This document shows, piece after piece, positions 1 through 7,334 of a DNA stretch of 64,000 nt. Source of the DNA: Actinoplanes sp. NBRC 103695 (GTDB taxonomy: Bacteria; Actinomycetota; Actinomycetes; Mycobacteriales; Micromonosporaceae); NCBI RefSeq assembly GCF_030269485.1, contig NZ_BSTL01000008.1, positions 310,197-374,196 of the forward strand. Reading direction: 5' to 3'. The notes below the pieces were generated by a model. The model was not told the origin of the DNA, searched no databases, and saw only the letters and a program-made list of their open reading frames with translations. The translations under genes and the position numbers were made by a program. Position 1 is the first letter of the stretch, and each line of letters opens with the position of its first letter.

Positions 1-1
1 C

Positions 2-769
2 GAACTGGTGGCGGTGCGGGCGGCGGACACCAACCTGGTGCGGCTGCCGGACGCGCTGGAGTATCCGGCCGCGGCGGCGCTCGGGTGCCGGTTCGCCACG
101 GCGTTCCGGGCGCTGACCGCCCATGCCCGGCTGGTCGCGGGGGAGTCGGTGGCGATCATCGGGTGCGGCGGGGTGGGACTCTCGGCCGTGATGATCGCTC
201 GTGCCCTCGGTGCCCGCGTCCTCGCCGTCGACCCGTCCGAGGCCGCGCGGGCCCGGGCCGTCGCGGTCGGCGCCGACCGTGCCATCGACATGTCCGTCCC
301 CTTCGACGCGGCCGTCCCCTTCGACGCGGCCGTTTCCTCGTCCGTTTCCTCGTCCGGGTCCGAGGCCTACTCGTCGGTCCTCAGCCTCTACGAGTTGTCC
401 GGCGTCTTCGACTTCGCACCCGACGGGGTCCACGTGACGGTGGACGCGGTGGGATCCGCGGCGACGGCCGATGCCGCGGTGCGCAGCCTGCGGCGCCGGG
501 GCCGGCACGTGCAGGTGGGGCTGATGCTCGGCGTCGACGCTGTCGCCCCGCTGCCCTGGGACCTGGTGGTGGCGCGGGAGCTTTCGGTCCACGGCTCGCA
601 CGGGATGGCCGCCGCGGACTATCCGGAGATGCTCGCGATGGTGGCCGACGGGCGTCTCGACCCGGCCGCGCTCATCGGGCGCACGATCACCCTCGACGAG
701 GCGCCGGACGCCCTGATGGCCATGGACCAGCCGGCCACCGGCGGCGGGATGACCGTCATCAGCCTGTGA
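2..769 (+). CDS. Zinc-type alcohol dehydrogenase, C-terminal part (5' end outside window)
   Basis: The reading frame is open from the window edge, so the N-terminal GroES-like zinc domain lies upstream. The visible 255 residues hold the nucleotide-binding half of a medium-chain dehydrogenase: a glycine-rich GCGGVG turn at visible residues 54-59, a later VDAVGS segment and the usual C-terminal catalytic-fold strands. Members oxidise alcohols or reduce aldehydes with NAD(P); the substrate cannot be told. Between the two halves of the Rossmann fold sits an unusual loop built from short in-frame tandem duplications (VPFDAA twice, then VSSS twice). The stop codon lies in a 17-bp tandem repeat. Confidence 0.85.
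   Translation, partial: ELVAVRAADTNLVRLPDALEYPAAAALGCRFATAFRALTAHARLVAGESVAIIGCGGVGLSAVMIARALGARVLAVDPSEAARARAVAVGADRAIDMSVPFDAAVPFDAAVSSSVSSSGSEAYSSVLSLYELSGVFDFAPDGVHVTVDAVGSAATADAAVRSLRRRGRHVQVGLMLGVDAVAPLPWDLVVARELSVHGSHGMAAADYPEMLAMVADGRLDPAALIGRTITLDEAPDALMAMDQPATGGGMTVISL
296..355 (+). repeat. In-frame tandem duplications inside the dehydrogenase gene
   Basis: An 18-bp unit (gtccccttcgacgcggcc) occurs twice at 296-313 and 314-331, identical. It is followed directly by a 12-bp unit (gtttcctcgtcc) twice at 332-343 and 344-355. Both keep the frame and add VPFDAA and VSSS repeats to a surface loop. Confidence 0.9.
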
Positions 770-822
770 GCGTCATCGGCCTGTGAGCGTCATCGGTTTC
801 TGAGGGTCACCGGTCTCTGAGG
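763..822. repeat. 17-bp tandem repeat across the dehydrogenase stop codon
   Basis: Two identical copies of cctgtgagcgtcatcgg (763-779, 780-796) are followed by a diverged copy (797-813) and a partial one from 814. The first unit contains the dehydrogenase TGA, and every unit repeats an in-register TGA. Confidence 0.85.
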
Positions 823-949
823 AAGGCGACGATGCGGGAGAAGCGATCGCCCCGGACCGACAGGACGTGCAGGGCATGCAGGTCATCCCCGCGCGCTGGA
901 ACGCGTCGTGCCCGGTGACCACGGCGGTTGTTCCCTTCAGATCTGTCAT
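807..949 (-). pseudogene. Gene scar: SDR-like start joined to SnoaL/NTF2-like end
   Basis: From 949 downward the minus strand reads MTDLKGTTAVVTG, a typical beginning of a short-chain dehydrogenase, but the nucleotide-binding glycines do not follow. In another frame, ending at 807, the strand reads DDLHALHVLSVRGDRFSRI, like the final strand of SnoaL/NTF2-like domains. The two pieces are in different frames and only tens of codons long. I read this as the remains of two genes fused by deletion. The SDR assignment rests on about 13 residues and is tentative. Confidence 0.35.
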
Positions 950-1004
950 GCGAATAAGACCCGCCGGTCACCGGATTCTCATCGGCGCTGGTTTGATGGC
1001 GGGC

Positions 1005-1319
1005 ATGGATTACCTCACTGTCGTCGCCGGAGCGGTGTTCGTTGCCGGGCTCGTCATGATCTTGTTCGGCTCGCGGGGCCAGGACCAGCGGAAGACCTCG
1101 ATCCGGCTCGCCTCCATCGAACGCAAACTCGACCTGATCATGAAGCATCAGGGCATCGTCGAGCCGCGCGTCGAGGAGCCCGACGTCGTCCAGGAGCTGA
1201 TGCAGGGCCGGAAGATCCAGGCGATCAAGATCTATCGGGAGCGCACCGGCGTGGGCCTGGCCGATGCCAAGGACGCGGTCGAGCGCATCGCCCGCGAGCG
1301 GGGTCTAGACGTCCGCTGA
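1005..1319 (+). CDS. Small membrane-anchored protein with L7/L12 C-terminal-like domain
   Basis: About 104 residues. An N-terminal hydrophobic helix (residues 4-22) is followed by a charged linker and a C-terminal segment (EELM-like QELMQGRKIQAIKIYRE, then GLADAKDAVERIA) that matches the conserved helix-turn region of ribosomal protein bL12. Such stand-alone bL12 C-terminal domains on a membrane anchor occur in actinobacteria; their role is not established. The start could also be the ATG at 996, since neither has a clear Shine-Dalgarno. The last 15 bases overlap the convergent gene. Confidence 0.75.
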   Translation: MDYLTVVAGAVFVAGLVMILFGSRGQDQRKTSIRLASIERKLDLIMKHQGIVEPRVEEPDVVQELMQGRKIQAIKIYRERTGVGLADAKDAVERIARERGLDVR

Positions 1320-1709
1320 CCGGCGGTCCAGCGCCGCGACCCGGCGCACCCCGGCCGTACGCCGGTAGCTGGCGTCCAGCAGTTCGGCGATCTCGTCCCA
1401 GTCGGTGTCCGCGCCGAGGTCGACGCCCAGCCAGCCGGACGGCCCGAGGTAGGCGGGCAGGAAGCACCGGTCCTGCTCCAGCATCGCCTCCCGCTCGTCG
1501 GGGTCGATCAGCACCATGAGCGCGTGCTCGTGGCGGATCCACTCGCCGTCGCGCTTGACCGAGCCGCCGTAGTAGGCGAAGACCTTGGTCGTGAAGAACG
1601 CCGGGTGGCCGTGCGAGATCTTCTCGGCCGCGTCGGGGAAGGCCAGCGTCAGCTCCCGGACGCGAGCCAGGATCGGATCGTCGTCGTCGAACATGATCGG
1701 ATGCGCCAT
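1305..1709 (-). CDS. MmcQ/YjbR family protein
   Basis: A 134-residue cytoplasmic protein with the YjbR (CyaY-like fold) pattern: an N-terminal helix rich in PDA-E-SHG, the HPAFFTTKVFAYYGG segment, a basic-aromatic middle and a C-terminal WDEIAELLDASYRR. Family members are small single-domain proteins often annotated as DNA-binding; no enzymatic role is established. An alternative start is the ATG at 1694. It converges on, and overlaps by 15 bases, the L7/L12-like gene. Confidence 0.85.
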   Translation of the reverse strand: MAHPIMFDDDDPILARVRELTLAFPDAAEKISHGHPAFFTTKVFAYYGGSVKRDGEWIRHEHALMVLIDPDEREAMLEQDRCFLPAYLGPSGWLGVDLGADTDWDEIAELLDASYRRTAGVRRVAALDRRSADV

Positions 1710-1866
1710 CCCAGCAGGAAACCACAGATGACCCGCGTAGGTCGTGTTTCAAAACCCGGCCAGGCGCGAGGCGTGGCCCAGAGCGCGCCTGACGGCGGCC
1801 TTACGCACTGCGTGCCGCAGGACAGTCGCGCGACAAGCCCGTGTGCAACCGCCGGAGAATGAACGA

Positions 1867-1897
1867 GGTGGCGGCCGCAAAGGGCTCGGCCGCCACC
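1867..1897 (-). terminator. Probable terminator of the pheST operon
   Basis: A perfect 11-bp inverted repeat (ggtggcggccg at 1867-1877, cggccgccacc at 1887-1897) with a 9-base loop lies about 60 bases beyond the pheT stop. There is no clear U-run, as is common in actinomycetes. Confidence 0.65.
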
Positions 1898-1958
1898 CGA
1901 TCAACTTCAGCATTCCCCGGATCAGTTTCGGACAAAACCCTACGAACGGGCCATAAAC

Positions 1959-4430
1959 TCAGGCCCCGCGCAGGACCGCTCCCGTGCTCGAGGCAGCTGC
2001 GGCCACCGCGGCGTCCCGGGCCGCCACCGCCTCCTCGACGGTCAGCGTGCGGTCGGGGGCGCGGAACGTCAGCTTGTACGCCAGCGACCGCATGCCCTCG
2101 CCGAGCTGCTCCGACGCGTACACGTCGAACAGCCGGACCGACTCCAGCAGCGAACCCGCGCCGGCGACCAGCGCCCGCTCCACCTCGGCGGCCGGCACAT
2201 CCGACGGGACCACCAGGGCCACGTCGATCAGCGCCGGCGGGTAGGTCGTCAACCGGCCCGCCTCCACCACCTCGCGCGGCGGGACCGCGTCCAGGTCGAG
2301 CTCGACCGCGCAGACGCGCTTGGGCAGTTCCAGCGCCGAGAGGACGCCGGGGTGCAGCTCACCGGCGTACCCGATGATCTGCTCGTCGACCAGGATCGCC
2401 GCGCACCGGCCGGGATGCCACGGCGCGTGGTCGGCCGCGCGTACCGAAACCTGCCCGGAGGGCACACCGGCCGCCGACAGAGCGGTCCGCGCCGCCTCCA
2501 CCGCGTCGCCCCACATGGCCGCGCGCCCCTCGCCCCACCAACCGGCCGGGTCGAACTCGCCCGTCAGCACCGCGGCGACGTGCCACGGCTGGTGCGGGAC
2601 CAGCGCGTTCGCCGCCGTCCAATCCTCGTCGGAGGGGCGGCGGTCGACGCCCAGCACAGGCGGCGGGGTGTCCACGGCCTGCGGCAGGAACACCTCGCCC
2701 ATCTCGTAGAGCGCCAGGTCGCGCAGGCCGCGGCCCAGGTTGCGGCGGAGCGTGCCGAGCAGGGTGGCCAGCAGCGACGTGCGCAGCTGGGGCTCCTCCT
2801 CGGACAGCGGGTTGGTCAGCCGCACCGCGCTGCGCCGAAGGTCGTCCGTCGCCAGGCCGAACGCGTCGTGCACCGAGGGGGCGACGAACGGGTACGACAG
2901 CACCTCGACGTAGCCGTTCTCGGCGAGCGCGCGGCCCACCGACCGGCGACGACGCTGGGTCGCGGTCAGCCCGCCACCGCCCGGCGCCAGCGGCAGCACG
3001 CTCGGGATGTCGTTGTAGCCGCCGAGCCGCGCCACCTCCTCCACCAGGTCGGCCGGGGCGAGCAGGTCGGGCCGCCAGGACGGCGGGGTGACCTCCCAGG
3101 TGCCGGCCACCCTGCAGCCGACCTTGGCCAGCAGCCCGGCCACCTCGTCCTCGCTGTAGGCCAGGCCGATGCGCCGCGACGGCAGCCCCGGGTCGAGCTG
3201 GATCGGCGCCTGCGGGACCAGGTGATCGATGTCCAGGACCCGCTCGTCGACCTCGCCGCCGGCGTACTCGGTGAGGATCTCCACGGCCCGGCGCAGCGCG
3301 ACCAGCGGCAGCTGCGGGTCGACGCCGCGCTCCCAGCGTTTCGCCGCCTCACTGAACAGCCTGTGCCGCCGGGCGGTGCGCCCGACCATCACGGCGTCCC
3401 AGTGGGCGGCCTCCAGCAGCACGTCGACCGTGCCCGGCTGCCACTCGCTGGTCTCGCCGCCCATCACCGCGGCCAGCGAGATCGGCCCGGTCTCGTCGCA
3501 GATCACCATGTCCTCGGCGTCGAGCACGCGCGCGACACCGTCCAGGGTGGTCAGCTTCTCGCCCGGCGTGGCCCGGCGCACGACCAGGCCGCCACGCAGC
3601 CTGCCCAGGTCGAAGACGTGCATCGGCTGGCCGAGCTCGACCATCAGGTAGTTGGTGATGTCCACCGGCAACGAGATCGCCCGGATGCCGGCCGCCGCCA
3701 GGCGCTTCTTCATCCAGGCCGGCGACTGCGCGTCCGGGTCGATGCCCCGGACGACGCGAGCGGCGAAGCGGTCACAGCCGACCGTGTCGTCGACCTGCAC
3801 CGGGTAGGGCGGCTCGGCGGTCCGCCCCGGAGCGTCCAGGAGCGCCGGGTCGGTGTAAGCCGACTCGTACGCGTAGGAGAGCTCCCGGGCCATCCCGCGC
3901 AGGCTCATCTCGTAGCCACGGTCCGGCGTGATCTCCACCTCGACCAGCACGTCGTCCAAGCCGACCACCGGCCGGGCGTCCGTGCCCGGGGCGGCGGCGT
4001 CCGGCGGCAGCACCAGGATGCCCGCGTGATCGTCGCCGATCCCGAGCTCCCGTACCGAACAGATCATGCCGTGCGAATTGCGGCCGTAGGTCTTCCGCGC
4101 ACCGATCTTGAACCCACCCGGCAGCTCGCCGCCCGGCAGGATCACCACGACCAGGTCACCGACGGCGAAGTTGGTCGCCCCGCACACGATCTCCTGAGGG
4201 TCGGACCGGCCCACGTCGACACGGCAGAACCGGATCGGCTTCTTGAAGCCGGTCAGCTCCTCGATCTCCAGCACCTTGCCGACCACCAGGTCACCGAGCA
4301 CGGTGGCGGCCTGGTCGACGACCGACTCCACCTCCATGCCCAGGTCGGTCAGCGTCTGGTCCAGCTCCGCGGCGGTCAGCGACGCGGGCAGCTCCACGTA
4401 GTCACGGAGCCACGACAGTGACGTCTTCAT
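1959..4430 (-). CDS. pheT: Phenylalanine-tRNA ligase beta subunit
   Basis: Encodes 823 residues, normal for the bacterial beta subunit of the alpha2-beta2 enzyme that charges tRNA-Phe. Domains in order: N-terminal segment MKTSLSWLRDYVEL; EMAP-like tRNA-binding domain about 40-150; B3/B4 editing domain about 210-370; B5 domain about 400-475; catalytic-like core about 480-700; and FDX-ACB anticodon-binding domain about 725-822. The ATG at 4430 was chosen because homology begins there; an upstream in-frame extension to 4499 would overlap pheS. The gap to pheS is 4 bases, so the two are cotranscribed. In many actinobacteria pheT directly precedes argC on the same strand; here it is inverted and 11 kb away. 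Confidence 0.97.
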   Translation of the reverse strand: MKTSLSWLRDYVELPASLTAAELDQTLTDLGMEVESVVDQAATVLGDLVVGKVLEIEELTGFKKPIRFCRVDVGRSDPQEIVCGATNFAVGDLVVVILPGGELPGGFKIGARKTYGRNSHGMICSVRELGIGDDHAGILVLPPDAAAPGTDARPVVGLDDVLVEVEITPDRGYEMSLRGMARELSYAYESAYTDPALLDAPGRTAEPPYPVQVDDTVGCDRFAARVVRGIDPDAQSPAWMKKRLAAAGIRAISLPVDITNYLMVELGQPMHVFDLGRLRGGLVVRRATPGEKLTTLDGVARVLDAEDMVICDETGPISLAAVMGGETSEWQPGTVDVLLEAAHWDAVMVGRTARRHRLFSEAAKRWERGVDPQLPLVALRRAVEILTEYAGGEVDERVLDIDHLVPQAPIQLDPGLPSRRIGLAYSEDEVAGLLAKVGCRVAGTWEVTPPSWRPDLLAPADLVEEVARLGGYNDIPSVLPLAPGGGGLTATQRRRRSVGRALAENGYVEVLSYPFVAPSVHDAFGLATDDLRRSAVRLTNPLSEEEPQLRTSLLATLLGTLRRNLGRGLRDLALYEMGEVFLPQAVDTPPPVLGVDRRPSDEDWTAANALVPHQPWHVAAVLTGEFDPAGWWGEGRAAMWGDAVEAARTALSAAGVPSGQVSVRAADHAPWHPGRCAAILVDEQIIGYAGELHPGVLSALELPKRVCAVELDLDAVPPREVVEAGRLTTYPPALIDVALVVPSDVPAAEVERALVAGAGSLLESVRLFDVYASEQLGEGMRSLAYKLTFRAPDRTLTVEEAVAARDAAVAAAASSTGAVLRGA

Positions 4431-4434
4431 CGCG

Positions 4435-5496
4435 TCAGACCTCCATTCCGAACGTACGGGTGAAACGTGCGTCACCCTCGACCATCTCGCGCATGTCACT
4501 GACCCCGTTGCGGAACATCAGCGTGCGCTCCACGCCCATCCCGAACGCGAAACCGGAGTACCGCTCGGGGTCGATCCCGCAGGCCGTCAGCACCCGCGGG
4601 TTGACCATGCCGCAGCCACCCCACTCGACCCAGCGCGGCCCGTCCCGGTGCTGCTCGAACCACACGTCGAACTCGGCGGACGGCTCGGTGAACGGGAAGT
4701 AGTGCGGCCGCCACCGGGTTTTCGCGTCCGGGCCGAACATGGCCCGCGCGAAATGGTCGAGCGTCCCGCGCAGGTGCGCCATCGTGATGCCCTCGTCGAC
4801 GACCAGGCCCTCGATCTGGTGGAACACCGGGCTGTGCGTCGCGTCCAGCTCGTCCGACCGGTACGCCCGGCCCGGGCTGACCACGTAGATCGGCGGCGTC
4901 CGGGTGAGCATCGTCCGCACCTGACCGGGCGACGTGTGCGTGCGCATAACCAGGCCCGGCAGGTCCACGTAGAACGTGTCCATCGCACCGCGCACGGCGT
5001 TGTCCGGCCCGATGTTGAGCGCGTCGAAGTTCACCCACTCGAGCTCCAGCTCGGGGCCGTCGACGATTTCGTAGCCGATGCCGATGAACAGGTCGGCCAT
5101 GTGTTCCATCAGCGTGGTCAGCGGATGCCGTGCGCCGCGCGGCCGCCGGTCCCACGGGAGCGTGACGTCGACCCGCTCCTCGACCAGCACGCGGGCGGCG
5201 CGCTCCAGCTCGAGCTCCACCAGACGCGTGTCGAACGCGCTCTGGACGGCCTGCCGGGCGAGATTGACGCGCTTGCCGGCGTCGGATTTCGCGGCCGGCG
5301 GCAGGGATCCGATCTCCCGGCGCGCGAGCGACACCGGCGAACGGTCACCGAGATGCGCGGGTTTCAGAGCGCCGAGGGCGTCGAGGTCCGCGGCCTGCTC
5401 GAAGGCTTTCTGCGCCTCGGCGACGGCAGCGTCGAGCGCCGACGGGTCGAGCAGGGCGGCCTGCTTCGGATCGTACGGATCGTTGCGATAGGACAT
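4435..5496 (-). CDS. pheS: Phenylalanine-tRNA ligase alpha subunit
   Basis: Encodes 353 residues: an N-terminal coiled-coil region (about 1-95) followed by the class II aminoacyl-tRNA synthetase core. Visible core elements are the GYEIVDGPELELEWVNFDALN motif 1 region, the RTHTSPGQVR substrate segment, motif 2 (GRAYRSDELDATHSPVFHQ) and the C-terminal motif 3 (GFAFGMGVERTLMFRNG). It forms the catalytic half of phenylalanyl-tRNA synthetase with PheT, 4 bases downstream. I looked for a T-box or a Phe-rich leader peptide in the roughly 170 bases upstream and saw neither. Confidence 0.97.
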   Translation of the reverse strand: MSYRNDPYDPKQAALLDPSALDAAVAEAQKAFEQAADLDALGALKPAHLGDRSPVSLARREIGSLPPAAKSDAGKRVNLARQAVQSAFDTRLVELELERAARVLVEERVDVTLPWDRRPRGARHPLTTLMEHMADLFIGIGYEIVDGPELELEWVNFDALNIGPDNAVRGAMDTFYVDLPGLVMRTHTSPGQVRTMLTRTPPIYVVSPGRAYRSDELDATHSPVFHQIEGLVVDEGITMAHLRGTLDHFARAMFGPDAKTRWRPHYFPFTEPSAEFDVWFEQHRDGPRWVEWGGCGMVNPRVLTACGIDPERYSGFAFGMGVERTLMFRNGVSDMREMVEGDARFTRTFGMEV

Positions 5497-5664
5497 GATG
5501 CGGCGAACTCCCTCACACCGGATGAGCCATCGGGCAGTCTACGGACGGCTTAGCCGCAGCCCGCCGGTCGGTATGAGGAATCGCGCAAGGAGAGACCCGT
5601 CAACCAGCGGGCCGGCTAAACCATCTCCCTGTCGCCATGCCGAAAAGCATAGACCAACCCTCAA

Positions 5665-5723
5665 GATCAAGAACTTGATATTCCCGCGTCCGCCGGGGTA
5701 CAGACCGTATGCTCCCGCGGGCT
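5665..5723 (+). repeat. Dispersed intergenic repeat, copy 1
   Basis: The core 5681-5723 matches 28052-28094 at 40 of 43 positions, same orientation. It ends in tgctcccgcgggct, which contains the palindrome CCCGCGGG. It is preceded by a small inverted repeat, atcaag-aa-cttgat. Both copies lie between genes. Confidence 0.85.
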
Positions 5724-5898
5724 CACGCTCCGTGCGTCCAGGGCCCTGCCGGCTCCGCCGGCGCCTACTGCGCCCTGCCGGCCCCGCCGGCCCCGCCGAC
5801 TCCGCCGGCGCCCCGGCAGCGAACGACCGGGCCGATGCTGCCCGGCTTCAGGCCCTGCCCCTAGCTGACCGGCCTCGACCTCACCCGCTGGCAGGCAC

Positions 5899-5947
5899 TT
5901 TGCTCTGCTTACACATACGCATCACCCCGGCGGTTTGCTCTGCTTAC
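5899..5947. repeat. 14-bp direct repeat downstream of the DinB-like gene
   Basis: tttgctctgcttac occurs at 5899-5912 and again at 5934-5947, identical, 35 bases apart, just beyond the stop of the minus-strand DinB-like gene. Confidence 0.75.
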
Positions 5948-5967
5948 CTATAGGAAGCAGCGGCGGC

Positions 5968-6450
5968 TCACTCGCCGACGGCGCCGTCCAGGAGTTCGCG
6001 GACGGCGTCGGCGTGGCCGGCATGGCGGGCGGTCTCGTTGATCAGGTGCAGCAGCACGAAGCGCAGGTCGGTGTCATGGCCGTAGCGGGACGCGGTGGTC
6101 AGGTCGCCGATCCGGCGGACCGCGGCGTCGGTGGCGGCCGCTCGAGCCTCGTAGGCGGCGACCGCGTCGGCGATGGTGAGCTGCGGCGGGTCGTACTCGT
6201 CGGCGGGCTTGCCCGTCTCGGCGCCGAGCATCTCGCCGTCGACCCAGCGGGTCTCGACGCCGGTCAGGTGGTTGACGATGCCGATCAGCGGGATCAGCTT
6301 GCCGTCGGGTCGCCACCGTGACTGCTCGTCGGTGATGCCGCCGGCCTTGCGCAGGACCGCGCCGCGGAGGAAGCCGAGCCAGCGGAGCAGCAGCTCGACC
6401 TCGTCGTCCGTGCCTTCCGGGAACGGCAGACGCGCCAGGCCGAGATCCAT
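5968..6450 (-). CDS. DinB-like (DUF664) family protein
   Basis: A 160-residue predicted four-helix protein of the DinB/DUF664 group. It has the usual order of an N-terminal helix with LLRWLGFLRGAVLRKAGG, a central IPLIGIVNHLTGVETRWVDGEM segment carrying the first metal-ligand-type His, and a C-terminal LLHLINETARHAGHADAVREL segment with two more His. Relatives include thiol-transferases using mycothiol or bacillithiol with a metal bound by three His; the His pattern suggests a mycothiol-dependent enzyme, but the substrate is unknown. It stands alone between repeat-rich spacers. Confidence 0.85.
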   Translation of the reverse strand: MDLGLARLPFPEGTDDEVELLLRWLGFLRGAVLRKAGGITDEQSRWRPDGKLIPLIGIVNHLTGVETRWVDGEMLGAETGKPADEYDPPQLTIADAVAAYEARAAATDAAVRRIGDLTTASRYGHDTDLRFVLLHLINETARHAGHADAVRELLDGAVGE

Positions 6451-6698
6451 CCGCGAACAATAGCGACACCCGACCGGATGGACGTCTGATCCGGGTGAGG
6501 GCTCGTGCGAGTCGGGCCGAGGACGGACCAGCGCCAGCCGCGCGACGACACCTCGCCCTGGAGACTCTTCGCGGTGGAGGTCCGGCTCGCCTTGCCGGGA
6601 CTCCTCGGGTCGCCGGGACTCCCTCGGGTTGCCGGGGCTCTTCGGTGTGTGCGCTTGCTGCTGGCGCTGTCGCCGGGCGTGGGCTTTCGGTTGGTCTG

Positions 6699-6735
6699 CC
6701 AGGCGCCCGGGTGCCTGCTCACCGTCGCTGCCGCC
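6699..6735 (+). repeat. 37-bp dispersed element, copy A1
   Basis: Matches the reverse complement of 7128-7164 at 35 of 37 positions, and resembles 36075-36112 with a one-base insertion and a few substitutions. It starts ccaggcgcccg and ends tcgctgccgcc. Confidence 0.85.
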
Positions 6736-7071
6736 GCTCGCGGCTCTGGCCGGACGCGACCGTCAGTGGTAGCCGCGGCCTGCGGTGGTAGCCGGGCACG
6801 AGGGCGGTAGCCGCGGCCTGCGGTGGTAGCCGGGCGCGAGAGTGGTAGCTGAAGGCGGCATTCGGCCTGTTCGGCCTGCCACGACTGCTCTGGCCGGCCG
6901 GTGTCTCGTGGCCGGTGGTAGGACCAGGCGCTATCCGAGACCGCTGACCGTTCTGGGCTACCACGCGCGTGGACCGCGGTAGTCCAGAACGGTATCCGGG
7001 GCCGAAATACCGCCGTGGCCCGCCACCGCGTGCCTGGTCTACCACTCACGTCCGTTCCTACCATCAACCGT

Positions 7072-7123
<52 letters not shown>

Positions 7124-7127
7124 GGCC

Positions 7128-7164
7128 GGCGGCAGCGACGGTGCGCAGGCACTCGGGCGCCTGG
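7128..7164 (-). repeat. 37-bp dispersed element, copy A2 (inverted)
   Basis: Reverse complement of the element at 6699-6735 with two mismatches. The two copies form a widely spaced inverted pair about 390 bases apart. Confidence 0.85.
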
Positions 7165-7170
7165 AAAGCC

Positions 7171-7266
7171 GCCCCGACTCCGCAGCGGGCGCGGGCGGTG
7201 GCTGCCAGGGTGAGCGGGCACCCCGCCCCGACTCCGCACCGGGCGCGGGCGGTGGCAACCAGGGTG
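7171..7266. repeat. 42-bp direct repeat
   Basis: 7171-7212 and 7225-7266 are near-identical (both start gccccgactccgca and end cagggtg), with a 54-bp period. Confidence 0.8.
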
Positions 7267-7334
7267 CAGCAGGCGCCCGGGCATCTTGCAGGCCCGGCAG
7301 TGCGGCCTGACCAGACCTCAACCTCGAAGGGTCT

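Larger units (their letters stand above)
5497..5967. other. Intergenic spacer with dispersed and direct repeats
   Basis: No gene is supported in these 471 bases. The pheS-proximal part should contain the pheST promoter, but I could not fix it. The centre holds a dispersed repeat (separate entry), then CCGGC(C/T)CCGCCG-type low-complexity sequence at about 5745-5815, and a 14-bp direct repeat near the right end. Confidence 0.7.

Noticed and set aside
5497..5660. T-box or Phe-rich leader peptide before pheS
   Set aside because: No T-box-type conserved sequence or run of Phe codons was found on the minus strand.
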